Origin: Sphingopyxis sp. RIFCSPHIGHO2_12_FULL_65_19
GTDB lineage: Bacteria > Pseudomonadota > Alphaproteobacteria > Sphingomonadales > Sphingomonadaceae
Assembly: GCF_001830555.1 (NCBI RefSeq)
Contig: NZ_MIAM01000044.1
Coordinates: forward strand, 1-36,583
Direction of reading: 5' to 3'
Length of the DNA stretch: 36,583 bases
The translations under genes were made by a program, and so were the position numbers. This document shows, piece by piece, positions 22,495 to 30,876 of this stretch. Below the pieces are notes generated by a model. It was not told the origin of the DNA. It saw only the letters and a list, made by a program, of their open reading frames with translations, and did no database searches. How positions within the stretch are numbered: the first letter of the stretch is position 1; each line of letters starts with the position of its first letter.

Positions 22495-24162
22495 CTATCC
22501 GCCTTCCTCGGCGCGCAGCGCCTTGCGGTCGAGCTTGCCGATCATTGTCTTGGGCAGGTTCAATCGTACATCCACCGCCTTGACCCGCTCATGCTTGCCC
22601 AATTGCGGGTTCAGCCATGCCGCGAGTGCCTCGCCGCTGACATCGAAGCCGTCTTCCAGCGTCACAAAGGCCTTGGGCGCCTCGCCGCGATAGGCATCGG
22701 GCACGCCCAGCACGATCGCTTCCTTGACCGCGGGGTGCTCATAGAGATGCGCCTCGATCACGCTGGGGTAGACCTTGAAGCCGCCGACCGCGATCATGTC
22801 CTTCAGCCGGTCGACAATGCGGATATAGCCGCCCTCTTCGACCACCGCGACATCGCCGGTGCGCAGCCAGCCGTCGTCGGTGAAGCTGTCCTTGTCGGCG
22901 TCGGGCCGGTTCCAATAGCCCTGCATGATCTGCGGCCCCTTGACCGCCAGCTCGCCGGGCTCGCCGGCGGGCGCGTCTTTTGCCGGGTCTTCCTTGTCGA
23001 GCAGGCGGATGTGGGTGGCGGGCAGCGGCTGGCCGATGGTGCCGGGTTTGACCGGGCCATTATAGGGGTTGGTCGCAACGACGCCCGAGCTTTCGGTGAG
23101 GCCATAGCCCTCGACGAGCGATGCGCCGGTCGCGGCGACGAATTTCTCGCGCAGTTCGGCGGGCATCGGTGCGCCGCCTGAAATGCAGACGCGCAGCGAG
23201 GAAAAATCGGTCGTCGCCAGGTCGGGATGGTCGAGCAGCGCCTGATACATTGTCGGCACGCCGGGCAGCGCGGTCGTCTTCGTCCGCGTGATCGCGTCGA
23301 GCGCCTGCTTCGCGTCGAAGCGCGGCAGCATCGTGATCGTTCCGCCGTTGAGGATGGTGCGGTTGAGCACGCAGGTGTTGGCAAAGACGTGGAAGAAGGG
23401 CAGCACGCCCAGGATGCGGTCGTCGGCGTCATGGTCGGGGTCGATCGCATTCACCTGCCGCGCGTTCGCGGTCAGATTCTGGTGCGTCAGCTCGGCGCCC
23501 TTGGGGGTCCCGGTGGTGCCCCCGGTATATTGGATCAGCGCAATATCCTTTGCGGCGTCGATCGTCACGGGGTCGGGACGCCCGTCATTGTCGGTCAGCG
23601 CCGAAAAGCGGATGACGCGGGGGTCCGCGGGCAGCGCCGCGACCTCGGACCGCTTGAACAGGCGGTAGAGCACCGACTTGGCGGCCGGCAGCCCGCCCGC
23701 GACCGAGCCGACGACAAGCGTCTGGAGGCTCGATCCGTCGAGCACCTTCAAGGCGGTGGGAAGCAGCGCCGCGGCGCTGATGGTGAACAGGATTTCGGTG
23801 CCCGAATCCTCAACCTGCGCCTCCAGCTCGGCGACGGTATAGAGCGGCGAGAAATTGACGACCGTCGCGCCGATGGCGAGCGCGCCATAATAAGCCGCGA
23901 CATAATGGGGGACGTTGGGCAGGAACAATCCGATACGACTGCCCTTCGCAACCCCGCGCTGCTGGAGCCCGCGGGCGACACGCGCGGCGCCGCGCGCGAC
24001 CTCGGCATAACCGAACTGGCGCCCCATGAAATCGAGCATCGGCGCATCGCCGCGCCGTTCGACGCTGGCGGCCAGCATGTCGGGCAACGACAGCGGTGCA
24101 AACTCCTGGTCCCATGGCGTGGGATGATGATAATCGGTCGACCAGGAAAAACGGCTGTCCAT
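22495..24162 (-). CDS. Long-chain fatty acid-CoA ligase (AMP-forming)
   Basis: 555 residues of the ANL superfamily, which form acyl-CoA from fatty acid, ATP and CoA. Motifs are the P-loop QYTGGTTGTPKGAELTH (211-227), EGYGLTESSG (351-360), GWLRTGD (431-437), the hinge region DRLKDMIAVGGFKVYP (451-466) and catalytic Lys543 (MIGKLDRKAL). The start MDSRFSWSTDYHHPTPWDQEF is typical of alphaproteobacterial FadD-type enzymes, and a GAGAGG lies upstream of the ATG at 24160-24162. It may supply beta-oxidation whose electrons go to the EtfAB encoded in this window. Chain-length preference is unknown. Confidence 0.93.
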   Translation of the reverse strand: MDSRFSWSTDYHHPTPWDQEFAPLSLPDMLAASVERRGDAPMLDFMGRQFGYAEVARGAARVARGLQQRGVAKGSRIGLFLPNVPHYVAAYYGALAIGATVVNFSPLYTVAELEAQVEDSGTEILFTISAAALLPTALKVLDGSSLQTLVVGSVAGGLPAAKSVLYRLFKRSEVAALPADPRVIRFSALTDNDGRPDPVTIDAAKDIALIQYTGGTTGTPKGAELTHQNLTANARQVNAIDPDHDADDRILGVLPFFHVFANTCVLNRTILNGGTITMLPRFDAKQALDAITRTKTTALPGVPTMYQALLDHPDLATTDFSSLRVCISGGAPMPAELREKFVAATGASLVEGYGLTESSGVVATNPYNGPVKPGTIGQPLPATHIRLLDKEDPAKDAPAGEPGELAVKGPQIMQGYWNRPDADKDSFTDDGWLRTGDVAVVEEGGYIRIVDRLKDMIAVGGFKVYPSVIEAHLYEHPAVKEAIVLGVPDAYRGEAPKAFVTLEDGFDVSGEALAAWLNPQLGKHERVKAVDVRLNLPKTMIGKLDRKALRAEEGG

Positions 24163-24300
24163 CGCGGGTTGATATCCTCTCGGCAGATAGGGCGGTTCCT
24201 TACACTAGGGTCAGTAAGCATGGTTTTGCAACCGGGCTCGCTTGCGGCGCGCTGTCGCTGCGGCTAGGCAGCGCATATCTTTCTCGCCAGGGGTTATGCC

Positions 24301-24837
24301 ATGTTGCAGCTGTCATCGCGTTTCGCCGCGTCGCTCGTCCTTCTTGCCTGCACCATCGCCGTTCCGGCGGCCGCGAAAGACAAGGACGCGCCCGTCCGCC
24401 CGGCGCAGATCCAGGAACTTTATGCCTGCCGCGACATCGCCGACGCGTCGGCGCGCCTGGCCTGTTTCGATCGCGAGGTCGGCGAATTGTCGACCGCCGA
24501 CCAGGCCCGCGAAATCACCTTCACCGACCGCGAGACCGCCAAAAAAGCCCGGCGCGGGCTGTTCGGCTTTTCCTTTCCCAAGCTCGGCGGGATTTTCGGC
24601 GGCGACGAGGATGAGGTCAAGGAAATCGAAACCACGATCCGGTCGGTCAGCATCGACCGTTCGGGCAAATATACGCTGGTGATGGAAGACGACGCCGTGT
24701 GGGTGCAGATCGACACCACCCGCCTGCCGCGCCAGCCCAAGCCGGGGCAGAAGGTCAAGATCAAGGTCGCAACGATGGGCAGCTATTTCGCGACAGTCGA
24801 TGGCGGCCGCACGATTCGCATGAAACGCGACCGCTGA
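24301..24837 (+). CDS. Exported protein of unknown function with CRxIxDxxxRLACFD motif
   Basis: 178 residues with a signal peptide (cleavage near PAAAKD, about 25). The mature part starts with IQELYACRDIADASARLACFDREV: two Cys 12 residues apart, a motif I have seen in small exported proteobacterial proteins, which can make a disulfide. The middle is Gly/Phe-rich (GLFGFSFPKLGGIFGG), and the end is a beta-rich domain (WVQIDTTRLPRQPKPGQKVKI) ending in RMKRDR. Function unknown. The spacer before it (24163-24300) separates it from the divergent acyl-CoA ligase gene; a CAGGGG lies 7-12 nt before the ATG. Confidence 0.8.
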   Translation: MLQLSSRFAASLVLLACTIAVPAAAKDKDAPVRPAQIQELYACRDIADASARLACFDREVGELSTADQAREITFTDRETAKKARRGLFGFSFPKLGGIFGGDEDEVKEIETTIRSVSIDRSGKYTLVMEDDAVWVQIDTTRLPRQPKPGQKVKIKVATMGSYFATVDGGRTIRMKRDR

Positions 24838-24885
24838 CCGCGACCGGCGCGCGATCGGCGTCCGTGACACAGCCGTGATGACGCG

Positions 24886-26721
24886 ATGATGGCGGGCGGC
24901 GAAGCCATCCCTGTTCCGGGGCCCGACTGCCCGCCCTTTGTCCTGCTGGACGATGCGCGCCGCGTTGGCGCCGCGGCGGCACGGCTGTTCGTCTGCCCGG
25001 CCGAAATCCTGACCGCAGATTCGGCGGCGGACGTCCCGGCGCTGCTCGACGCGCTGGACGCCGCGCGCGCGCGCGGCCTCCATGCCGCCGGCTATCTGGC
25101 ATATGAAGCGGGAAAGGGGCTGGCCCCCGCCTGGCGCGGAGCGGTCGATAGCGGGGTGGCGGACGCGCCGCTCGGCTGGTTCGGACTGTTCGAGCGGGTC
25201 GAACGGATCGCGGCCGATGCGGTGGCCGACCTGCTGCCCGATGCGGCATCGGCATGGATTGGCAAGGTCGCGCCGCGGGTCGCGCGCGCCGATTATCTCG
25301 CCGCGGTCGATGCGGTGCTGGCGCTGATCCGCGCGGGCGATATCTACCAGGCGAACCTGACCTTCCGCGCCGCGGTGCCGGTGCTCGGCAATCCGCTCGC
25401 GGTGCATGCCCGGCTGCGCCGGACGGCGCGGGCGGGCTATGGCGGGGTGATCTGGACCGGCAGCCAGGCGATCGTTTCGCATTCGCCCGAACTCTTCTTT
25501 GCCTTGCGCGAAGGGCAGGTGATGGCGCGGCCGATGAAGGGAACCGCGGCGCGGCTGGCGGATGACAGGGCCGATGCGGCGGCGGCGCGCGCGCTGGCCG
25601 AAGATCCCAAGCAACGCGCCGAAAATCTGATGATCGTCGACCTGATCCGCAACGACCTGTCGCGCGTCGCGGTGCCGGGGTCGGTGGCCGTGCCCGACCT
25701 GTTCCGGGTCGAAAGCTTCCCGACGATCCACCAGCTCGTGTCCGACGTCAGCGCGCGCTTGCCGGACGGCAGCGGTGCGGTCGACGTGCTGCGCTCGGCA
25801 TTCCCGTGCGGGTCGATCACCGGCGCGCCCAAGGTCCGGGCAATGGAAATCATCGACGCGCTGGAAGACGGGCCGCGCGGGCTTTACACCGGATCGATCG
25901 GTTTCATCGAGGCGGGCGGGGACGCCGCCTTCAATGTGGCGATCCGGACGCTGGTCTTTCCGCAAGGCGGGTTGCAGGCCGCGCCGACATCCGCCACGCT
26001 GGGATTGGGGTCCGGCATCGTCGCCGACAGCGTTCCGGCCGACGAGTGGCGCGAATGTCTAGCCAAGGGGGAATTTGTGGGCGCAGCGGGGGAAAGCTTC
26101 GACCTCATTGAAACGATGTTCTTCGATCCGGTCGAAGGCGTGCAGCGGCTAGAGGGGCATCTGGCGCGGATGAAGGCGAGCGCCGAGGCCCTGGGCTTTA
26201 CCTTCGACCGGCATGGCGCGCGCAACAGCCTGCAATCGGCCACCTTTCGCCTGCGCCATGCGGCGCGCGTGCGGATGCGGCTGGCGCCTTCGGGGGCGCT
26301 GGCGGTCGAAGTGTCGCCGCTGCCGCGCCTTGCCGAACTGCCGGTGCCGGTCGCGGTGCGGCCCGCGCCCTTGGGCGCCGACGATTTCCGTCTTGCCCAC
26401 AAAACCAGCCAGCGCGCGGCCTATGACGCCGCGCGGCACGACAGCGGCGCTCCCGAAGTCGTCTTTGTCGACGAACCGGGTTTCGTAACCGAAGGAAGCT
26501 GGAGCAATATCTTTGTCGAGCGCGACGGCCAGCTGCTCACCCCGCCGCTGGCACTGGGCCTGCTGCCCGGCGTGCTGCGCGCCGAACTGATCGACAAGGG
26601 GCGCGCGGTCGAATCGCACCTGCGGCTCGCCGACCTGGCGAGCGGCTTCTTTATCGGCAATTCGCTGCGCGGATTGATCCCGGCGCGGCTGGCCGACGCT
26701 ACGGCGTCGCCGACCGCCTGA
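24886..26721 (+). CDS. pabB: Aminodeoxychorismate synthase component I fused to aminodeoxychorismate lyase (PabB-PabC)
   Basis: 611 residues. Residues 1-400 are the chorismate-binding enzyme: RPMKGTAAR with Lys218 (the PIKGT lysine that marks PabB; anthranilate synthase has Ala), AENLMIVDLIRNDLSRV, HQLVSDVSA, FPCGSITGAPK and GLYTGSIG. From about 405 a class IV PLP aminotransferase domain follows, with the probable PLP lysine Lys506 (AHKTSQ), TEGSWSNIF and GLLPGVLR. Together they make p-aminobenzoate from chorismate for folate. The glutaminase PabA is not encoded here and must come from elsewhere, or ammonia is used. The ATG at 24886 and the next codon ATG are both possible. Confidence 0.94.
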   Translation: MMAGGEAIPVPGPDCPPFVLLDDARRVGAAAARLFVCPAEILTADSAADVPALLDALDAARARGLHAAGYLAYEAGKGLAPAWRGAVDSGVADAPLGWFGLFERVERIAADAVADLLPDAASAWIGKVAPRVARADYLAAVDAVLALIRAGDIYQANLTFRAAVPVLGNPLAVHARLRRTARAGYGGVIWTGSQAIVSHSPELFFALREGQVMARPMKGTAARLADDRADAAAARALAEDPKQRAENLMIVDLIRNDLSRVAVPGSVAVPDLFRVESFPTIHQLVSDVSARLPDGSGAVDVLRSAFPCGSITGAPKVRAMEIIDALEDGPRGLYTGSIGFIEAGGDAAFNVAIRTLVFPQGGLQAAPTSATLGLGSGIVADSVPADEWRECLAKGEFVGAAGESFDLIETMFFDPVEGVQRLEGHLARMKASAEALGFTFDRHGARNSLQSATFRLRHAARVRMRLAPSGALAVEVSPLPRLAELPVPVAVRPAPLGADDFRLAHKTSQRAAYDAARHDSGAPEVVFVDEPGFVTEGSWSNIFVERDGQLLTPPLALGLLPGVLRAELIDKGRAVESHLRLADLASGFFIGNSLRGLIPARLADATASPTA

Positions 26722-26850
26722 TCGGCCGGCTGCATAGGTAAATTATCAAGTTGCGCGCTTGCGAATGTCGGCCAGACGCTTTAGGCGCGGCCCCGCGCAA
26801 TTTCCTGTCCTTTTGCAGCCCGAACCGCGCAAGCCACGGAAGATATCGTC

Positions 26851-28062
26851 ATGTCGCTGAAGCCCCATGTCTCCGCCGCCCTGAACCGCATCCAGCCGTC
26901 GGCGACGCTCGCGATGACCGCGCGCGTGTCGGCGCTGAAAGCCGCGGGTGTCGATGTCATTGGCCTCAGCGCGGGCGAACCCGATTTCGACACCCCTGAT
27001 TTCGTGAAGGAAGCGGCGATCGAGGCGATCCGTAACGGCCAGACCAAATATACGCTGGTCGACGGTACGGTGGCGCTGAAGGAAGCGATCCGCGGCAAGT
27101 TCCGCCGCGACAACGGCCTCGAATTCGGGCTCGACCAGATTACGGTCAACGTCGGCGGCAAGCATACTTTGTTCAACGCGCTGGTTGCGACGGTCGACAA
27201 GGGCGACGAGGTGATCATCCCCGCGCCCTATTGGGTCAGCTATCCCGACATCGTCGCCTTTTGCGGCGGCAAGCCGGTGATCGTCGAGGGCAGCGCGGCA
27301 CAGAATTACAAGATCACGCCAGAACAGCTCGACGCCGCGATCACCGAAAAGACGCGCTGGGTGATGCTGAACTCGCCCTCGAACCCGTCGGGCGCCGCCT
27401 ATTCGGGCGAGGAACTCGACGCGCTGGGCGAGGTGATCCGCCGCCATCCGCATGTGATGGTGATGACCGACGATATGTATGAACATGTCTGGTATGCCGA
27501 TTTCGCCTTCACCACCTTTGCGCAGCGCTGCCCCGACCTGATCGACCGCATCCTGACGGTTAACGGCTGCTCGAAAGCCTATGCGATGACGGGTTGGCGC
27601 ATCGGCTATGCCGGCGGTCCGGCATGGATCATCAAGGCCATGGGCAAGCTCCAGTCGCAATCGACCTCGAACCCCTGTTCGATCGCGCAAGCCGCCGCCG
27701 CTGCGGCGCTCGGCGGGCCGCAACAGTTCCTCGACGACCGCAACGCGGCGTTCAGGAAGCGCCGCGATATGGTCGTCGCGATGCTGAACGATGCGCCGGG
27801 CCTCAACTGCCCCGTCCCCGACGGCGCCTTCTATGTCTATCCCGACGCATCGGGCTGCATCGGCAAGAAGACTCCCGACGGCACGCTGATCGACACCGAC
27901 GCGGCACTGATCGACTATTTCCTCGACAGTGCGAAGGTCGCGGCGGTCCACGGCGGTGCCTTTGGCCTGTCGCCCGCGTTCCGCGTCTCTTACGCGACGT
28001 CGGAAGCGGTGCTGAAGGAAGCGTGCGTGCGCATCCAGCAGGCGTGCGCCGCACTGCGCTGA
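26851..28062 (+). CDS. Pyridoxal phosphate-dependent aminotransferase (aspartate aminotransferase Ib type)
   Basis: 403 residues of fold-type I aminotransferases. The PLP lysine is Lys242 in CSKAYAMTGWRIGYAGG; ahead of it NSPSNPSGA and TDDMYEHVWY bind the cofactor, and the C-terminal FRVSYA holds the substrate-carboxylate Arg. Sequence pattern and length match subgroup Ib aspartate transaminases, which convert aspartate and 2-oxoglutarate to oxaloacetate and glutamate; prephenate as an alternative substrate is common in this subgroup. The ATG at 26851 is the first consistent with family N-termini (SLKPHVSAALNRIQPS). It stands alone and ends at a 16-bp stem. Confidence 0.92.
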   Translation: MSLKPHVSAALNRIQPSATLAMTARVSALKAAGVDVIGLSAGEPDFDTPDFVKEAAIEAIRNGQTKYTLVDGTVALKEAIRGKFRRDNGLEFGLDQITVNVGGKHTLFNALVATVDKGDEVIIPAPYWVSYPDIVAFCGGKPVIVEGSAAQNYKITPEQLDAAITEKTRWVMLNSPSNPSGAAYSGEELDALGEVIRRHPHVMVMTDDMYEHVWYADFAFTTFAQRCPDLIDRILTVNGCSKAYAMTGWRIGYAGGPAWIIKAMGKLQSQSTSNPCSIAQAAAAAALGGPQQFLDDRNAAFRKRRDMVVAMLNDAPGLNCPVPDGAFYVYPDASGCIGKKTPDGTLIDTDAALIDYFLDSAKVAAVHGGAFGLSPAFRVSYATSEAVLKEACVRIQQACAALR

Positions 28063-28071
28063 TCTTCTGTC

Positions 28072-28107
28072 CTTCGCTCATCGCGGCCGTCGCCGCGATG
28101 AGCGAAG
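28072..28107 (+). terminator. Strong hairpin after aminotransferase gene
   Basis: Perfect 16-bp arms, CTTCGCTCATCGCGGC (28072-28087) and GCCGCGATGAGCGAAG (28092-28107), surround the loop CGTC 9 nt after the stop codon. ATTTG follows. The stem is long enough to end transcription. Confidence 0.75.
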
Positions 28108-28132
28108 ATTTGCACTGGCATAGGAATTCTAT

Positions 28133-28202
28133 ACCGATCGGTCTTGTATTCCCGGTCGCGAGGCCTATTTGAACCTGAACGGCGGTTAACCGCCCGGTTC
28201 AC
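28133..28202. promoter_or_regulatory. Two palindromes in the leader of the microprotein-msrA unit
   Basis: The 264-nt gap before the microprotein holds ACCGATCGGT (28133-28142), a perfect 10-bp palindrome of TetR-operator style, and GGCGGTTAACCGCC (28181-28194), a perfect 14-bp palindrome flanked by TGAAC and GTTCA. Their binding proteins are unknown. I see no other gene here. Confidence 0.35.
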
Positions 28203-28326
28203 CGGATAGTAAGTCATTTCCTTTAGGGTGACTGCCATCACTGCACGGCTGGTCGGGGCGCTCCATATCGTCGGTGTAACCAAAGCGGCCCAGGCCGCGA
28301 ACTGACAGATATGAAAAGAGATCGAC

Positions 28327-28434
28327 ATGCTCTCCATGCTCCGTTCCGACTGGTTCCTGACCATGCTCGCTGGTTTCGCCATTGGCGCGACCTATATCGT
28401 GCTCAACCAGCCGGCATTGCCGATCCCGGCGTGA
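28327..28434 (+). CDS. 35-residue membrane microprotein
   Basis: A short frame starting MLSMLRSDWFLTMLAGFAI and ending LPIPA. It has one membrane helix (about 10-28, FLTMLAGFAIGATYIVLN) preceded by basic and aromatic residues. The leader AAAAGAGATCGAC supplies a weak ribosome-binding site. Its stop TGA (28432-28434) overlaps the GTG start of msrA (28431-28433), strong evidence that it is translated. Small proteins with an LRSDxF start and a single helix occur in sphingomonads, but I know no function. It could anchor or recruit something to MsrA. Confidence 0.6.
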   Translation: MLSMLRSDWFLTMLAGFAIGATYIVLNQPALPIPA

Positions 28435-29120
28435 CGCCGGCGCGGCGCAGCCTTTCGCTTCGCGCCGTCACGGCGCTGGTTGCGGGCGCGATCGTCGCGC
28501 AATGCACCCCGGCGCAGGCCGAAAGCGTCGTCAAACTGCCCGCCGCGCTCGTCGATCCCGCCGTTCCTGCCAAGCGCGCGACTGCGGTCCTCGCGGGGGG
28601 CTGTTTCTGGGGCGTCGAGGGCGTGTTTTCCCATGTCAAAGGCGTGATTTCGGTCGAATCCGGCTATCATGGCGGCAGCGCCGCAACCGCCCGATATGAA
28701 CTGACCCACGACGGCAAATCGGGTCATGCAGAGGCGGTGCGGATCGTTTATGACCCGTCGCAGATAAGCTATGGCAGCTTGCTGCGCGTCCTGTTTTCGG
28801 TGGTCGCCGATCCGACGCTCAAGAACCGCCAGGGCCCCGACAGCGGGCCGCAATATCGCGCCGCGATCGTCCCGCTTAACGCCGGCCAGCGGCAGGTCGC
28901 GACGGCCTATCTGGCGCAGATCGGCGGCGGCCGATATTTCGCCAAGCCGATCGTCGTGCCGGTGGAGGCGTATAAGCGTTTCTATCCCGCCGAGGCGAAT
29001 CATCAGGATTTCATGCGCCGCAATCCCGGCAACGCCTATATCGTGCGCTGGGATGCGCCCAAGCTTGCGGCGCTGAAGCGGCTTTACCCCGGCATGGTGC
29101 GCGCCACGCCTGCACCCTGA
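28431..29120 (+). CDS. msrA: Peptide-methionine (S)-S-oxide reductase MsrA, exported
   Basis: 229 residues from a GTG at 28431. A signal peptide ends at CTPAQA-ES (about 30), so the enzyme acts in the periplasm. The catalytic motif GGCFWGVEGVF puts Cys58 as the sulfenate-forming residue, and GYHGGSAATARYELTHDGKSGHAEAV is the usual family block. No other Cys is present in the mature protein, so the resolving Cys of most MsrA enzymes is missing and reduction must come from an external thiol. The start overlaps the stop of the upstream microprotein, indicating coupled translation. A 7-bp GC hairpin (29126-29145) follows. Confidence 0.9.
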   Translation: MTPARRSLSLRAVTALVAGAIVAQCTPAQAESVVKLPAALVDPAVPAKRATAVLAGGCFWGVEGVFSHVKGVISVESGYHGGSAATARYELTHDGKSGHAEAVRIVYDPSQISYGSLLRVLFSVVADPTLKNRQGPDSGPQYRAAIVPLNAGQRQVATAYLAQIGGGRYFAKPIVVPVEAYKRFYPAEANHQDFMRRNPGNAYIVRWDAPKLAALKRLYPGMVRATPAP

Positions 29121-29125
29121 CGAAC

Positions 29126-29145
29126 GGCGCGGGGCGATCCGCGCC
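29126..29145 (+). terminator. Weak hairpin after msrA
   Basis: Arms GGCGCGG (29126-29132) and CCGCGCC (29139-29145) surround GGCGAT, 5 nt past the msrA stop. No T-run follows. The remaining 140 nt to the next gene show only a -10-like CATAAT at 29257-29262. Confidence 0.35.
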
Positions 29146-29285
29146 AAATCCGCCGGGGTTCCGCCACTGGTCGCGGCAGAAGAATCATTCACCGCAAATC
29201 GCTGGCCCCTGCCGCATCGCTGCGGGACCATTGGCCTGCCCGAAATGGGGTCGGGCCATAATAAAGTCGCAACTGCGGGGTTTGA

Positions 29286-30431
29286 ATGAAGTTCAGTTTA
29301 TCCGTCCGCCCGCTCCTCGCGATGACGATGAGCGCCGCGGTGCTTGCGGGCTGTGTCAGCAGCGCCGCGATCGTTCCGCAGCCACGCGCCCAGCCGCAAG
29401 CGCCGGTGCGCGGGCCGGCCGGTGCCGTGACCGTGCCGATCGGCCAGCCCGTGCCATCGGCGATGCCGCGCCCGGCGGGGCCGCTCGATCCCGGTTTCCG
29501 CCGTGCGCCGACGGGGCTGAGCGACCGCATCCGGGAATTGTGGCGGACCTTTCCCGGCAAGACGGGCATCGCGGTCCAGCGCATCGACGGCGAATGGACG
29601 CTGTCGGAGCGCGGCGGCGAATTGTTTCCGCAACAAAGCGTGTCGAAATTCTGGGTCGCGCTGACCGTGCTCGACGCGGTCGACCAGGGGCGGCTGTCGC
29701 TCGACCAGCGCGTCCGCATCGGTCCCGAAGACCTGACCTTGTTCTACCAGCCGCTCGCCGCGCGCGTGCGGTCGCAAGGGTCGGTGACGATGACCGTTCG
29801 CGAACTGATCGAAACCGCGATCACGCACAGCGACAACACCGCGAATGACAGCCTGCTGCGCACCGTCGGGGGCCCGGCCGCGGTGCGCGCCTTCATCGCG
29901 AAAAAGGATCTGGGGGCGATCCGCTTCGGTCCGGGCGAACGCTTGCTGCAAAGCGGCACCGCGGGGCTGACCTGGCAGCAAAGCTATTCGGTCGGGCGCA
30001 ATTTTGAAAGCGCGCGCGCGCTGTTGCCTGCCGCGACACGCCGCGCCGCGATGGACAATTATCTTGCCAACCCGGTCGATGGCGCCAGCCCCGCCGCGAT
30101 CGCCAGCGCGCTGACGCGGCTCGCGCGTGGCACATTGCTGTCGCCCGAATCGACCGAATATCTGCAAGATGTGATGAGCCGGACGCGGAGCGGGCCGCGG
30201 CGGCTCAAGGCCGGGTTGCCGCCGGGCTGGAAATTCATGCACAAGACCGGAACGGGTCAGAATCTGGGCGGGATGACCGCGGGCTATAACGACATCGGCA
30301 TCGCCACGGCGCCCGACGGTACCCGCTATGCGATCGTCGTGATGCTGGGCAGCACGACCGCGGGCATCCCGGCGCGCATGGCGCTGATGCAGGCGGTGTC
30401 GTCCGCCGTTGCCGAGTATCACGGAAGGTGA
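29286..30431 (+). CDS. Serine hydrolase lipoprotein, class A beta-lactamase-like
   Basis: 381 residues with a lipobox LAGC (Cys23), then a Pro-rich linker (about 30-75) and a penicillin-recognising domain. Motifs are SxxK as Ser118-Val-Ser-Lys121 (QQSVSKFW), SDN at 182-184 (HSDNTANDS) and KTG at 320-322 (MHKTGTGQ). The class A omega loop with Glu166 (ExxLN) is not visible; that region reads LTWQQSYSVGRNFESARA and is longer. It may therefore be acylated by beta-lactams without hydrolysing them, or act on cell-wall or D-peptide substrates. The next gene, a small lipoprotein, starts 5 nt after its stop. Confidence 0.88.
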   Translation: MKFSLSVRPLLAMTMSAAVLAGCVSSAAIVPQPRAQPQAPVRGPAGAVTVPIGQPVPSAMPRPAGPLDPGFRRAPTGLSDRIRELWRTFPGKTGIAVQRIDGEWTLSERGGELFPQQSVSKFWVALTVLDAVDQGRLSLDQRVRIGPEDLTLFYQPLAARVRSQGSVTMTVRELIETAITHSDNTANDSLLRTVGGPAAVRAFIAKKDLGAIRFGPGERLLQSGTAGLTWQQSYSVGRNFESARALLPAATRRAAMDNYLANPVDGASPAAIASALTRLARGTLLSPESTEYLQDVMSRTRSGPRRLKAGLPPGWKFMHKTGTGQNLGGMTAGYNDIGIATAPDGTRYAIVVMLGSTTAGIPARMALMQAVSSAVAEYHGR

Positions 30432-30436
30432 CCGCG

Positions 30437-30748
30437 ATGAAACTTGCCATCCTGCCGCTGCTGGCGGCGTCGCTCGCGCTCGCCGGCTGTGCGACCCCCG
30501 AAACGCGGCTACGCACCGGCCTCAACAATGCGGGCCTGTCCAAGGCGATGTCGGCGTGCATGGCCGAACGCATGGTCGACCGGCTTTCGCTTCTCCAGCT
30601 TCGCCGCCTGTCGGCGCTCGGCAGCCTGAAGGACAAACATGTCACCGACCTGACGCTCGACCAGTTTTTTCGCAAGGTCCGCGCGCTGAAGGATCCTGAG
30701 ATACTGACCGTCTCGACCAGCTCGGCGGCGCTCTGCGCGCTGCGCTAA
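30437..30748 (+). CDS. Small lipoprotein of unknown function
   Basis: 103 residues with a lipobox LAGC (Cys18) and a helical mature part: MSACMAERMVDRLSLLQLRRL, then HVTDLTLDQFFRKVRALKD and a final Cys in AALCALR. Two Cys could pair. I know no family. The ATG at 30437 is preferred over a GTG at 30428 that overlaps the stop of the hydrolase gene. The 5-nt gap makes co-transcription with the hydrolase nearly certain; both are lipid-anchored and may work together in the envelope. Confidence 0.8.
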   Translation: MKLAILPLLAASLALAGCATPETRLRTGLNNAGLSKAMSACMAERMVDRLSLLQLRRLSALGSLKDKHVTDLTLDQFFRKVRALKDPEILTVSTSSAALCALR

Positions 30749-30876
30749 CGACTTAGCCCGCGCTTTCGGCAGTTCAAGATTTTCTGAACGTGGCAGGGGT
30801 AGCCTTGCCGCGCTACTTGTGCTTATGCGGCGCCAAACCTCTCCCCGTTCCAGAGTCGAAAGGCCCGGCAGACCTC

